From: Megachile rotundata
Lineage: Eukaryota > Arthropoda > Insecta > Hymenoptera > Megachilidae
Length of the DNA stretch: 64,000 bases
Reading direction: 5' to 3'
NCBI RefSeq assembly: GCF_050947335.1
Contig: NW_027473317.1
Span: 4,526,001 to 4,590,000, forward strand
The notes under the pieces are model-generated. The model ran no database searches. It was given only the letters and a program-made list of their open reading frames with translations, and had not been told where the DNA came from. Within the stretch, counting starts at the first letter, position 1, and every line of letters starts with the position of its first letter. The translations under genes were made by a program, and so were the position numbers. Below are positions 1 through 13,474 of this stretch, one piece after another.

Positions 1-1659
1 TTGTATGATTCTGATCGTATGATTGTGATTGTAAGATTGTGATTGTGTTATTGCGATTGTATGATTGTGACTGTATGATTGTGATTGTATGATTGTCATT
101 GTATGATTGTGATTGTATGATTATGATTGTATGATTGTGCTTGTATGATTGTGATTGTGTGATTGTGATTGTATGATTGTGATTGTATGATTGTGATTGT
201 AAGATTGTGATTGTGTGATTGCGATTGTATGATTGTGACTGTATGACTGTGACTGTATGATTGTCATTGTATGATTGCGATTGTATGATTGTGATTGTAT
301 GGTTGTGATTGTATGATTGTGATTGTATGATTGCGATTCTATGATTGTGATTGTATGATTGTGATTGTATGATTGTGATCGTATGATTGTGATCGTACGA
401 TTGTGATTGTATAATGGTGATTGTATGATTGTGATTGTATGATTGTGATTGTATGATTGTGATTGTACGATTGTGATTGTATGATTGTTATTGCATGATT
501 GTGACTGTATGATTGTGATTGTATGATTGTGATTTATGATTGTGATTGTATGATTCTGATTGTATGATTGTGATTGTATGATAGTGATTGTATGATTGTT
601 TCTGTATGATTGTGATTGTATGATTGCGATTGTGTGATTATGATTGTATGATTGTGATTGTGTGATTGTGATTGTGTGATTGTGATTGTGAGATTGTGAT
701 TGTATGATTTTGATTGTATGACCGTGATTGTATGATCGTGATTGTGAGATCGTGATTGTATGGTTGTGATTGTATGATTGTGATTGTATGATTGTGATTG
801 TATGATTGTGATTGTATGATAGTGATTGTATGATTGTGATTGTATGATTGTCATTGTATGATTGTGATTGTATGATTGTGATTGTATGATTGTGATCGTA
901 TGATTGTGATCGTATGATTGTGATCGTATGATTGTGATCGTATGATTGTGATCGTGTGATTGTGATCGTATGATTGTGATCGCATGATTGTGATCGTATG
1001 ATTGTGATTGTATGATTGTGATTGTATGATTGTGATTGTATGATTGTGATCGTATGATTGTGATTCTTTGATTGCGATTGTATGATTGTGATTGTATGAT
1101 TCTGATTGTATGATTGTGATTGTATGATTGTGATCGTATGATTGTGATTGTATGATTGTGATTGTATGATTGTGATTGTATGATTGCGATTGTATGATTG
1201 TGATTGCATGATTGTGATCGTATGATTGTGATGCTTTGATTGCGATTGTATGATTGTGATTGTATGATTGTGATTGTATGATTGTGATTGTATGATTGTG
1301 ATTGTATGATTGTGATTGTATGATTGTGATTGTATGATTGCGATTGTATGATTGTGATTGTATGATTGTGATTGTATGATTGTGATCGTATGATTGTGGT
1401 CGTATGATTGTGATTGTATAATGGTGATTGTATGATTGCGATTGTATGATTGTGATTGTATGATTGTGATTGTATGGTTGTGATCGTATGATTGCGATTC
1501 TTTGATTGCGATTGTATGATTGTGATTGTGTGATTGTGATTGTATGATTGTGATTGTATGATTGTGATTGTATGATCGTGATTGTATGATCGTGATTGTG
1601 AGATTGTGATTGTATGATTGTGATTGTATGATTGTGATTGTACGATTGTGATTGTATGA
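1..1659 (+). repeat. Left segment of array, with partial block A copy
   Basis: This stretch is all 14-bp units. Around 180-500 it matches block A (the gactgtatgactgtgactg signature at 237 recurs at 2503, offset 2266), so it holds a partial copy of that block. The first 13-bp marker unit lies at 531, followed by the usual tctgattg, gatagtg and gtttctg units. From about 870 onward the sequence recurs at offset 5400 (see 6224-7296) with almost no differences over many lines. Two-unit cassettes with attctttgattgcg occur near 1070, 1233 and 1498. No gene is present. Confidence 0.85.
887..998 (+). repeat. Run of eight GATCG-type units
   Basis: Eight consecutive units carry gatcg in place of gattg at the second half-unit. 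One ends in gtg and one in gca. The same run, with the same odd units, recurs at about 6287-6398, which supports the 5400-bp duplication. Each unit gains a CpG and a GATC site relative to consensus. Confidence 0.85.
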
Positions 1660-3090
1660 TTGTTATTGCATGATTGTGACTGTATGATTGTGATTGTATG
1701 ATTGTGATTTATGATTGTGATTGTATGATTCTGATTGTATGATTGTGATTGTATGATAGTGATTGTATGATTGTTTCTGTATGATTGTGATTGTATGATT
1801 GCGATTGTATGATTATGATTGTATGATCGTGATTGTGTGATTGTGATTGTATGATTGTGATTGTATGATTGTGATTGTATGATTGTGATTGTATGATTGT
1901 GATCGTATGATTGTGATCGTATGATTGTGATTGTATAATGGTGATTGTATGATTGTGATTGTATGATTGTGATTGTATGATTGGCATCGTATGATTGTGA
2001 TTGTGTGATTGCGATTGTATGATTGTGACTGTATGATTGTGATTGTATGATTGTCATTGTATGATTGTGATTGTATGACTATGATTGTATGATTGTCATT
2101 GTATGATTGTGATTGTGTGATTGTGATTGTATGATTGTGATTGTATGATTGTGATTGTATGATTGTGATTGTATGATTGTGATTGTATGATTGTGATTGT
2201 ATGATTGTGATTGTATGATTGTGATTGTATGATTGTGATTGTATGATTGTGATCGTATGATTGTGATTGTATAATGGTGACTGTATGATTGTGATTGTAT
2301 GATTGTCATTGTATGATTGTGATTGTATGATTATGATTGTATGATTGTGATTGTATGATTGTGATTGTGTGATTGTGATTGTATGATTCTGATCGTATGA
2401 TTGTGATTGTAAGATTGTGATTGTGTGATTGCGATTGTATGATTGTGACTGTATGATTGTGATTGTAAGATTGTGATTGTGTGATTGCGATTGTATGATT
2501 GTGACTGTATGACTGTGACTGTATGATTGTCATTGTATGATTGCGATTGTATGATTGTGATTGTATGGTTGTGATTGTATGATTGTGATTGTATGATTGC
2601 GATTGTATGATTGTGATTGTATGATTGTGATTGTATGATTGTGATCGTATGATTGTGATCGTACGATTGTGATTGTATAATGGTGATTGTATGATTGCGA
2701 TTGTATGATTGTGATTGTATGATTGTGATTGTATGATTGTGATCGTATGATTGTGGTCGTATGATTGTGATTGTATAATGGTGATTGTATGATTGCGATT
2801 GTATGATTGTGATTGTATGATTGTGATCGTATGATTGTGATCGTACGATTGTGATTGTATAATGGTGATTGTATGATTGTGATTGTATGATTGTGATTGT
2901 ATGATTGTGATTGTATGATTGCGATTGTATGATTCTGATTGTATGATTGTGATTGTATGATTGTGATTGTATGATCGTGATTGTATCATCGTGACTGTAT
3001 GATCGTGATTGTGAGATTGTGATTGTATGATTGTGGTTGTATGATTGTGATCGTATGATTGTGATCGTATGATTGTGATTGTATGATTGT
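1660..3090 (+). repeat. Block A, copy 1
   Basis: This is the first of four complete copies of a block of about 1.4 kb. Landmarks in order are the 13-bp unit (1706), a ggcatcg unit (about 1984), gactatg (about 2068), a run of plain units, gattctgatcg with taagattg and a gactgtatgactgtgactg signature (2503), then ggtcgta/tataatgg cassettes near 2753 and a gatcgtgactg unit near 2990. The next copies begin 3133, 5637 and 8853 bp to the right, each offset being whole units minus the 13-bp units crossed. One private change is tatcatcg near 2986, where copy 2 has tatgatcg. Confidence 0.85.
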
Positions 3091-4792
3091 GATTGTGTGA
3101 TTGTGATTGTATGATTGTGATTGTATGATTGTGATTGTATGGTTGTGATTGTATGATTGTGATTGTATGATTGTGATTGTATGATTGTGATTGTATGATT
3201 GTGATTGTATGATTGTGATGGTATGATTGTGATTGTATGATTGTGATTGTATGATAGTGATTGTATGATTGTGATTGTATGATTGTTATTGCATGATTGT
3301 GACTGTATGATTGTGATTGTATGATTGTGATTTATGATTGTGATTGTATGATTCTGATTGTATGATAGTGATTGTATGATTGTTTCTGTATGATTGTGAT
3401 TGTATGATTGCGATTGTATGATTATGATTGTATGATTGTGATTGTGTGATTGTGATTGTGTGATTGTGATTGTGTGATTGTGATTGTATGATTTTGATTG
3501 TAGGATCGTGATTGTATGATCGTGATTGTGAGATCGTGATTGTATGATTGTGATTGTATGATTGTGATTGTATGATTGTGATTGTATGATTGTGATTGTA
3601 TGATTGTGATTGTATGATTGTGATTGTATGATTGTGATTGTATGATTGTGATTGTATGATAGTGATTGTATGATTGTGATTGTATGATTGTTATTGCATG
3701 ATTGTGACTGTATGATTGTGATTGTATGATTGTGATTTATGAATGTGATTGTATGATTCTGATTGTATGATAGTCATTGTATGATTGTTTCTGTATGATT
3801 GTGGTTGTATGATTGCGATTGTATGATTATGATTGTATGATTGTGATTGTGTGATTGTGATTGTGTGATTGTGATTGTGTGATTGTGATTGTATGATTTT
3901 GATTGTATGATCGTGATTGTATGATCGTGATTGTGAGATCGTGATTGTATGATTGTGATTGTATGATTGTGATTGTATGATTGTGATTGTATGATTGTGA
4001 TTGTATGATTGTGATTGTATGATAGTGATTGTATGATTGTGATTGTATGATTGTCATTGTATGATTGTGATTGTATGATTGTGATTGTATGATTGTGATC
4101 GTATGATTGTGATCGTATGATTGTGATTCTTTGATTGCGATTGTATGATTGTGATTGTATGATTGTGATTGTATGATTGTGATTGTATGATTGTGATTGT
4201 ATGATTGTGATTGTATGATTGTGATTGTATGATCGTGATTGTATGATCGTGATTGTGAGATTGTGATTGTATGATTGTGGTTGTATGATTGTGGTTGTAT
4301 GATTGTGATCGTATGATTGTGATCGTATGATTGTGATTGTATGATTGTGATTGTATGATTGTGATTGTATGATTGCGATTGTATGATTGTGATTGTATGA
4401 TTGTGATCGTATGATTGTGATTCTTTGATTGCGATTGTATGATTGTGATTGTATGATTGTGATTGTATGATTGTGATTGTATGATTGTGATTGTATGATT
4501 GTGATTGTATGATTGTGATTGTATGATTGTGATTGTATGATTGCGATTGTATGATTGCGATTGTATGATTGTGATTGTATGATTGTGATTGTATGGTTGT
4601 GATGGTATGATTGCGATTCTTTGATTGCGATTGTATGATTGTGATTGTATGATTGTGATTGTATGATTGTGATTGTATGATCGTGATTGTATGATCGTGA
4701 TTGTGAGATTGTGATTGTATGATTGTGATTGTATGATTGTGATTGTACGATTGTGATTGTATGATTGTGATTGTACGATTGTGATTGTATGA
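3091..4792 (+). repeat. Block B, copy 1, with 405-bp doublet
   Basis: It contains two closely related sub-blocks whose 13-bp marker units lie at 3329 and 3734, 405 bp apart (29 units minus one base). The same 405-bp pair recurs at 8966/9371 and 12532/12937. Each sub-block continues with gatagtg, gtttctg, gattttgat and paired gatcgtg units and a gtgagatcg unit. The right part holds attctttgattgcg cassettes (about 4128, 4430, 4617) and two adjacent tggttg units (about 4278). A private gaatg change follows the second marker at about 3741. Confidence 0.82.
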
Positions 4793-6223
4793 TTGTTATT
4801 GCATGATTGTGACTGTATGATTGTGATTGTATGATTGTGATTTATGATTGTGATTGTATGATTCTGATTGTATGATGGTGATTGTATGATAGTGATTGTA
4901 TGATTGTTTCTGTATGATTGTGATTGTATGATTGCGATTGTATGATTATGATTGTATGATCGTGATTGTGTGATTGTGATTGTATGGTTGTGATTGTATG
5001 ATTGTGATTGTATGATTGTGATTGTATGATTGTGATCGTATGATTGTGATCGTATGATTGTGATTGTATAATGGTGATTGTATGATTGTGATTGTATGAT
5101 TGTGATTGTATGATTGGCATCGTATGATTGTGATTGTGTGATTGCGATTGTATGATTGTGACTGTATGATTGTGATTGTATGATTGTCATTGTATGATTG
5201 TGATTGTATGACTATGATTGTATGATTGTCATTGTATGATTGTGATTGTGTGATTGTGATTGTATGATTGTGATTGTATGATTGTGATTGTATGATTGTG
5301 ATTGTATGATTGTGATTGTATGATTGTGATTGTATGATTGTGATTGTATGATTGTGATTGTATGATTGTGATTGTATGATTGTGATCGTATGATTGTGAT
5401 TGTATAATGGTGACTGTATGATTGTGATTGTATGATTGTCATTGTATGATTGTGATTGTATGATTATGATTGTATGATTGTGATTGTATGATTGTGATTG
5501 TATGATTGTGATTGTACGATTCTGATCGTATGATTGTGATTGTAAGATTGTGATTGTGTGATTGCGATTGTATGATTGTGACTGTATGATTGTGATTGTA
5601 AGATTGTGATTGTGTGATTGCGATTGTATGATTGTGACTGTATGACTGTGACTGTATGATTGTCATTGTATGATTGCGATTGTATGATTGTGATTGTATG
5701 GTTGTGATTGTATGATTGTGATTGTATGATTGCGATTGTATGATTGTGATTGTATGATTGTGATTGTATGATTGTGATCGTATGATTGTGATCGTACGAT
5801 TGTGATTGTATAATGGTGATTGTATGATTGCGATTGTATGATTGTGATTGTATGATTGTGATTGTATGATTGTGATCGTATGATTGTGGTCGTATGATTG
5901 TGATTGTATAATGGTGATTGTATGATTGCGATTGTATGATTGTGATTGTATGATTGTGATCGTATGATTGTGATCGTACGATTGTGATTGTATAATGGTG
6001 ATTGTATGATTGTGATTGTATGATTGTGATTGTATGATTGTGATTGTATGATTGCGATTGTATGATTCTGATTGTATGATTGTGATTGTATGATTGTGAT
6101 TGTATGATCGTGATTGTATGATCGTGACTGTATGATCGTGATTGTGAGATTGTGATTGTATGATTGTGGTTGTATGATTGTGATCGTATGATTGTGATCG
6201 TATGATTGTGATTGTATGATTGT
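4793..6223 (+). repeat. Block A, copy 2
   Basis: Same landmark order as block A copy 1 at offset 3133: 13-bp unit at 4839, ggcatcg near 5117, gactatg near 5201, the double gactg signature near 5636, ggtcgta cassette near 5886 and gatcgtgactg near 6120. Small differences from copy 1 include tgatggtg near 4873 and tacgattctg near 5516. Similarity to copy 1 is lost near the right end, where copy 1 turns to gtgtg units. Confidence 0.85.
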
Positions 6224-7296
6224 GATTGTATGATTGTGATTGTATGATTGTGATTGTATGATTGTGATTGTATGATTGTGATTGTATGATTGTGATCGTA
6301 TGATTGTGATCGTATGATTGTGATCGTATGATTGTGATCGTATGATTGTGATCGTGTGATTGTGATCGTATGATTGTGATCGCATGATTGTGATCGTATG
6401 ATTGTGATTGTATGATTGTGATTGTATGATTGTGATTGTATGATTGTGATCGTATGATTGTGATTCTTTGATTGCGATTGTATGATTGTGATTGTATGAT
6501 TCTGATTGTATGATTGTGATTGTATGATTGTGATCGTATGATTGTGATTGTATGATTGTGATTGTATGATTGTGATTGTATGATTGCGATTGTATGATTG
6601 TGATTGCATGATTGTGATCGTATGATTGTGATTCTTTGATTGCGATTGTATGATTGTGATTGTATGATTGTGATTGTATGATTGTGATTGTATGATTGTG
6701 ATTGTATGATTGTGATTGTATGATTGTGATTGTATGATTGCGATTGTATGATTGTGATTGTATGATTGTGATTGTATGATTGTGATCGTATGATTGTGGT
6801 CGTATGATTGTGATTGTATAATGGTGATTGTATGATTGCGATTGTATGATTGTGATTGTATGATTGTGATTGTATGGTTGTGATCGTATGATTGCGATTC
6901 TTTGATTGCGATTGTATGATTGTGATTGTGTGATTGTGATTGTATGATTGTGATTGTATGATTGTGATTGTATGATCGTGATTGTATGATCGTGATTGTG
7001 AGATTGTGATTGTATGATTGTGATTGTATGATTATAATTGTACGATTGTGATTGTATGATTGTTATTGCATGATTGTGACTGTATGATTGTGGTTGTATG
7101 ATTGTGATTTATGATTGTGATTGTATGATTCTGATTGTATGATTGTGATTGTATGATAGTGATTGTATGATTGTTTCTGTATGATTGTGATTGTATGATT
7201 GCGATTGTATGATTATGATCGTATGATCGTGATTGTGAGATTGTGATTGTATGATTGTGATTGTATGATTGTGATTGTACGATTGTGATTGTATGA
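6224..7296 (+). repeat. Copy of 870-1830 at offset 5400
   Basis: The lines from about 6241 to 7200 repeat those from about 841 to 1800 at an exact offset of 5400. The shared features include the eight-unit GATCG run, the gcatg unit near 6607, the ggtcgta/tataatgg cassette near 6796 and the paired gatcgtg units near 6975. Visible differences are few: attcttt here against atgcttt near 1230, attataattg near 7031, and tggttg near 7092. Similarity ends near 7220, where the 237-bp doublet begins to repeat. Confidence 0.85.
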
Positions 7297-7495
7297 TTGT
7301 TATTGCATGATTGTGACTGTATGATTGTGATTGTATGATTGTGATTTATGATTGTGATTGTATGATTCTGATTGTATGATTGTGATTGTATGATAGTGAT
7401 TGTATGATTGTTTCTGTATGATTGTGATTGTATGATTGCGATTGTATGATTATGATTGTATGATCGTGATTGTGTGATTGTGATTGTATGATTGT
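7020..7495 (+). repeat. 237-bp tandem doublet around 13-bp marker units
   Basis: A 237-bp stretch (17 units minus one base) is present twice in a row, with gttattgcatg units near 7062 and 7299 and 13-bp marker units at 7106 and 7343. The join is marked by gatcgtatgatcgtg followed by gtgag near 7219-7240. The same doublet with the same spacing appears at 10255-10735. Confidence 0.85.
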
Positions 7496-8730
7496 GATTG
7501 TATGATTCTGATTGTATGATTGTGATTGTATGATTGTGATCGTATGATTGTGATCGTATGATTGTGATTGTATAATGGTGATTGTATGATTGTGATTGTA
7601 TGATTGTGATTGTATGATTGGCATCGTATGATTGTGATTGTGTGATTGCGATTGTATGATTGTGACTGTATGATTGTGATTGTATGATTGTCATTGTATG
7701 ATTGTGATTGTATGACTATGATTGTATGATTGTCATTGTATGATTGTGATTGTGTGATTGTGATTGTATGATTGTGATTGTATGATTGTGATTGTATGAT
7801 TGTGATTGTATGATTGTGATTGTATGATTGTGATTGTATGATTGTGATTGTATGATTGTGATTGTATGATTGTGATTGTATGATTGTGATCGTATGATTG
7901 TGATTGTATAATGGTGACTGTATGATTGTGATTGTATGATTGTCATTGTATGATTGTGATTGTATGATTATGATTGTATGATTGTGATTGTATGATTGTG
8001 ATTGTGTGATTGTGATTGTATGATTCTGATCGTATGATTGTGATTGTAAGATTGTGATTGTGTGATTGCGATTGTATGATTGTGACTGTATGATTGTGAT
8101 TGTAAGATTGTGATTGTGTGATTGCGATTGTATGATTGTGACTGTATGACTGTGACTGTATGATTGTCATTGTATGATTGCGATTGTATGATTGTGATTG
8201 TATGGTTGTGATTGTATGATTGTGATTGTATGATTGCGATTGTATGATTGTGATTGTATGATTGTGATTGTATGATTGTGATCGTATGATTGTGATCGTA
8301 CGATTGTGATTGTATAATGGTGATTGTATGATTGCGATTGTATGATTGTGATTGTATGATTGTGATTGTATGATTGTGATCGTATGATTGTGGTCGTATG
8401 ATTGTGATTGTATAATGGTGATTGTATGATTGCGATTGTATGATTGTGATTGTATGATTGTGATCGTATGATTGTGATCGTACGATTGTGATTGCATAAT
8501 GGTGATTGTATGATTGTGATTGTATGATTGTGATTGTATGATTGTGATTGTATGATTGCGATTGTATGATTCTGATTGTATGATTGTGATTGTATGATTG
8601 TGATTGTATGATCGTGATTGTATGATCGTGACTGTATGATCGTGATTGTGAGATTGTGATTGTATGATTGTGGTTGTATGATTGTGATCGTATGATTGTG
8701 ATCGTATGATTGTGATCGTATGATTGTGAT
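7297..8730 (+). repeat. Block A, copy 3
   Basis: Block A landmarks recur at offset 2504 from copy 2: 13-bp unit 7343, ggcatcg near 7620, gactatg near 7705, double gactg near 8140, ggtcgta cassette near 8390, gatcgtgactg near 8625. The distance from its marker to the next block B marker (7343 to 8966, 1623 bp) equals that after copy 1 (1706 to 3329), so blocks A and B were duplicated together. One extra GATCG unit is present near the right end. Confidence 0.85.
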
Positions 8731-10254
8731 TGTGTGATTGTGATTTTATGATTGTGATTGTATGATTGTGATTGTATGATTGTGATTGTATGATTGTGAT
8801 TGTATGATTGTGATTGTATGATTGTGATTGTATGATTGTGATTGTATGATTGTGATTGTATGATTGTGATTGTATGATTGTGATTGTATGATAGTGATTG
8901 TATGATTGTGATTGTATGATTGTTATTGCACGATTGTGACTGTATGATTGTGATTGTATGATTGTGATTTATGATTGTGATTGTATGATTCTGATTGTAT
9001 GATAGTGATTGTATGATTGTTTCTGTATGATTGTGATTGTATGATTGCGATTGTATGATTATGATTGTATGATTGTGATTGTGTGATTGTGATTGTGTGA
9101 TTGTGATTGTGTGATTGTGATTGTATGATTTTGATTGTATGATCGTGATTGTATGATCGTGATTGTGAGATCGTGATTGTATGATTGTGATTGTATGATT
9201 GTGATTGTATGATTGTGATTGTATGATTGTGATTGTATGATTGTGATTGTATGATTGTGATTGTATGATTGTGATTGTATGATTGTGATTGTATGATAGT
9301 GATTGTATGATTGTGATTGTATGATTGTTATTGCATGATTGTGACTGTATGATTGTGATTGTATGATTGTGATTTATGATTGTGATTGTATGATTCTGAT
9401 TGTATGATAGTGATTGTATGATTGTTTCTGTATGATTGTGGTTGTATGATTGCGATTGTATGATTATGATTGTATGATTGTGATTGTGTGATTGTGATTG
9501 TGTGATTGTGATTGTGTGATTGTGATTGTATGATTTTGATTGTATGATCGTGATTGTATGATCGTGATTGTGAGATCGTGATTGTATGATTGTGATTGTA
9601 TGATTGTGATTGTATGATTGTGATTGTATGATTGTGATTGTATGATTGTGATTGTATGATTGTGATTGTATGATTGTGATTGTATGATTGTGATTGTATG
9701 ATTGTGATTGTATGATTGTGATTGTATGATTGTGATTGTATGATCGTGATTGTATGATCGTGATTGTGAGATTGTGATTGTATGATTGTGGTTGTATGAT
9801 TGTGGTTGTATGATTGTGATCGTATGATTGTGATCGTATGATTGTGATTGTATGATTGTGATTGTATGATTGTGATTGTATGATTGCGATTGTATGATTG
9901 TGATTGTATGATTGTGATCGTATGATTGTGATTCTTTGATTGCGATTGTATGATTGTGATTGTATGATTGTGATTGTATGATTGTGATTGTATGATTGTG
10001 ATTGTATGATTGTGATTGTATGATTGTGATTGTATGATTGTGATTGTATGATTGCGATTGTATGATTGCGATTGTATGATTGTGATTGTATGATTGTGAT
10101 TGTATGGTTGTGATGGTATGATTGCGATTCTTTGATTGCGATTGTATGATTGTGATTGTATGATTGTGATTGTATGATCGTGATTGTATGATTGTGATTG
10201 TATGATCGTGATTGTATGATCGTGATTGAGAGATTGTGATTGTATGATTGTGAT
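8731..10254 (+). repeat. Block B, copy 2, with 405-bp doublet
   Basis: Markers at 8966 and 9371 repeat the 405-bp pair of block B copy 1 at an offset of 5637. The adjacent tggttg pair recurs near 9789, now at offset 5511, so nine units have been lost between these points relative to copy 1. A gcacg unit near 8929 replaces the gcatg of the other copies. Confidence 0.82.
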
Positions 10255-10735
10255 TGTACGATTGTGATTGTATGATTGTTATTGCATGATTGTGACTGTA
10301 TGATTGTGATTGTATGATTGTGATTTATGATTGTGATTGTATGATTCTGATTGTATGATTGTGATTGTATGATAGTGATTGTATGATTGTTTCTGTATGA
10401 TTGTGATTGTATGATTGCGATTGTATGATTATGATCGTATGATCGTGATTGTGAGATTGTGATTGTATGATGGTGATTGTATGATTGTGATTGTACGATT
10501 GTGATTGTATGATTGTTATTGCATGATTGTGACTGTATGATTGTGATTGTATGATTGTGATTTATGATTGTGATTGTATGATTCTGATTGTATGATGGTG
10601 ATTGTATGATAGTGATTGTATGATTGTTTCTGTATGATTGTGATTGTATGATTGCGATTGTATGATTATGATTGTATGATCGTGATTGTGTGATTGTGAT
10701 TGTATGGTTGTGATTGTATGATTGTGATTGTATGA
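10255..10735 (+). repeat. Second 237-bp tandem doublet
   Basis: Markers at 10322 and 10559 are 237 bp apart, the same spacing as at 7106/7343, with gatcgtatgatcgtg and gtgag at the join near 10440. The right half leads into block A copy 4. A tgatggtg change near 10468 is not in the 7-kb doublet. Confidence 0.83.
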
Positions 10736-11950
10736 TTGTGATTGTATGATTGTGATCGTATGATTGTGATCGTATGATTGTGATTGTATAATGGTGATTG
10801 TATGATTGTGATTCTATGATTGTGATTGTATGATTGGCATCGTATGATTGTGATTGTGTGATTGCGATTGTATGATTGTGACTGTATGATTGTGATTGTA
10901 TGATTGTCATTGTATGGTTGTGATTGTATGACTATGATTGTATGATTGTCATTGTATGATTGTGATTGTGTGATTGTGATTGTATGATTGTGATTGTATG
11001 ATTGTGATTGTATGATTGTGATTGTATGATTGTGATTGTATGATTGTGATTGTATGATTGTGATTGTATGATTGTGATTGTATGATTGTGATTGTATGAT
11101 TGTGATCGTATGATTGTGATTGTATAATGGTGACTGTATGATTGTGATTGTATGATTGTCATTGTATGATTGTGATTGTATGATTATGATTGTATGATTG
11201 TGATTGTATGATTGTGATTGTGTGATTGTGATTGTACGATTCTGATCGTATGATTGTGATTGTAAGATTGTGATTGTGTGATTGCGATTGTATGATTGTG
11301 ACTGTATGATTGTGATTGTAAGATTGTGATTGTGTGATTGCGATTGTATGATTGTGACTGTATGACTGTGACTGTATGATTGTCATTGTATGATTGCGAT
11401 TGTATGATTGTGATTGTATGGTTGTGATTGTATGATTGTGATTGTATGATTGCGATTGTATGATTGTGATTGTATGATTGTGATTGTATGATTGTGATCG
11501 TATGATTGTGATCGTACGATTGTGATTGTATAATGGTGATTGTATGATTGCGATTGTATGATTGCGATTGTATGATTGTGATTGTATGATTGTGATCGTA
11601 TGATTGTGGTCGTATGATTGTGATTGTATAATGGTGATTGTATGATTGCGATTGTATGATTGTGATTGTATGATTGTGATCGTATGATTGTGATCGTACG
11701 ATTGTGATTGTATAATGGTGATTGTATGATTGTGATTGTATGATTGTGATTGTATGATTGTGATTGTATGATTGTGATTGTATGATTGCGATTGTATGAT
11801 TCTGATTGTATGATTGTGATTGTATGATTGTGATTGTATGATCGTGATTGTATGATCGTGACTGTATGATCGTGATTGTGAGATTGTGATTGTATGATTG
11901 TGGTTGTATGATTGTGATCGTATGATGGTGATCGTATGATTGTGATTGTA
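10513..11950 (+). repeat. Block A, copy 4
   Basis: Landmarks recur at offset 3216 from copy 3: 13-bp unit 10559, ggcatcg near 10836, gactatg near 10921, double gactg near 11356, ggtcgta cassette near 11606, gatcgtgactg near 11858. It shares tgatggtg (10585) and tatggttg (10704) with copy 2, so copies 2 and 4 look closer to each other than to copies 1 and 3. Confidence 0.85.
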
Positions 11951-13290
11951 TGATTGTGATTGTATGATTGTGATTGTATGATTGTGATTGTATGATTGTG
12001 ATTGTATGATTGTGATTGTATGATTGTGATTGTATGATTGTGATCGTATGATTGTGATTCTTTGATTGCGATTGTATTATGGTGATTGTATGATTGTGAT
12101 TGTATGATTGTGATTGTATGATTGTGATTGTATGATTGTGATTGTATGATTGTGACTGTATGATTGTGATTGTATGATTGTCATTGTATGATTGTGATTG
12201 TATGACTATGATTGTATGATTGTCATTGTATGATTGTGATTGTGTGATTGTGATTGTATGATTGTGATTGTATGATTGTGATTGTATGATTGTGATTGTA
12301 TGATTGTGATTGTATGATTGTGATTGTATGATTGTGATTGTATGATTGTGATTGTATGATTGTGATTGTATGATTGTGATTGTATGATTGTGATTGTATG
12401 ATTGTGATTGTATGATTGTGATTGTATGATTGTGATTGTATGATTGTGATTGTATGATAGTGATTGTATGATTGTGATTGTATGATTGTTATTGCATGAT
12501 TGTGACTGTATGATTGTGATTGTATGATTGTGATTTATGATTGTGATTGTATGATTCTGATTGTATGATAGTGATTGTATGATTGTTTCTGTATGATAGT
12601 GATTGTATGATTGCGATTGTATGATTATGATTGTATGATTGTGATTGTGTGATTGTGATTGTGTGATTGTGATTGTGTGATTGTGATTGTATGATTTTGA
12701 TTGTATGATCGTGATTGTATGATCGTGATTGTGAGATCGTGATTGTATGATTGTGATTGTATGATTGTGATTGTATGATTGTGATTGTATGATTGTGATT
12801 GTATGATTGTGATTGTATGATTGTGATTGTATGATTGTGATTGTATGATTGTGATTGTATGATAGTGATTGTATGATTGTGATTGTATGATTGTTATTGC
12901 ATGATTGTGACTGTATGATTGTGATTGTATGATTGTGATTTATGATTGTGATTGTATGATTCTGATTGTATGATAGTGATTGTATGATTGTTTCTGTATG
13001 ATTGTGGTTGTATGATTGCGATTGTATGATTATGGTTGTATGATTGTGATTGTGTGATTGTGATTGTGTGATTGTGATTGTGTGATTGTGATTGTATGAC
13101 TTTGATTGTATGATCGTGATTGTATGATCGTGATTGTGAGATCGTGATTGTATGATTGTGATTGTATGATTGTGATTGTATGATTGTGATTGTATGATTG
13201 TGATTGTATAATTGTGATTGTATGATTGTGATTGTATGATTGTGATTGTATGATAGTGATTGTATGATTGTGATTGTATGATTGTCATTG
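11951..13290 (+). repeat. Block B, copy 3, with 405-bp doublet
   Basis: Markers at 12532 and 12937 are again 405 bp apart. The block is preceded by a run of plain consensus units from about 12250 to 12450. Private changes include gatagtg in place of gattgtg near 12595 and gactttg near 13099. The right end passes into the GATCG-rich region. Confidence 0.82.
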
Positions 13291-13320
13291 TATGATTGTG
13301 ATTGTGTGATTGTGATTGTA

Positions 13321-13474
13321 TGATTGTGATCGTATGATTGTGATCGTACGATTGTGATCGTACGATTGTGATCGTACGATTGTGATCGTACGATTGTGAT
13401 CGTATGATTGTGATCGTATGATTGTGATCGTATGATTGTGATCGTATGATTGTGATCGTATGATTGTGATCGTA
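13321..13474 (+). repeat. Run of eleven GATCG units, four starting CGATT
   Basis: Eleven consecutive units carry gatcg, and units 3 to 6 also begin with c, giving cgtacg at the joins. This is the densest run of CpG sites I see in the window. Each gatcgtacgatt join is close to a perfect inverted repeat. It looks like local expansion of a doubly substituted unit. Confidence 0.9.
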
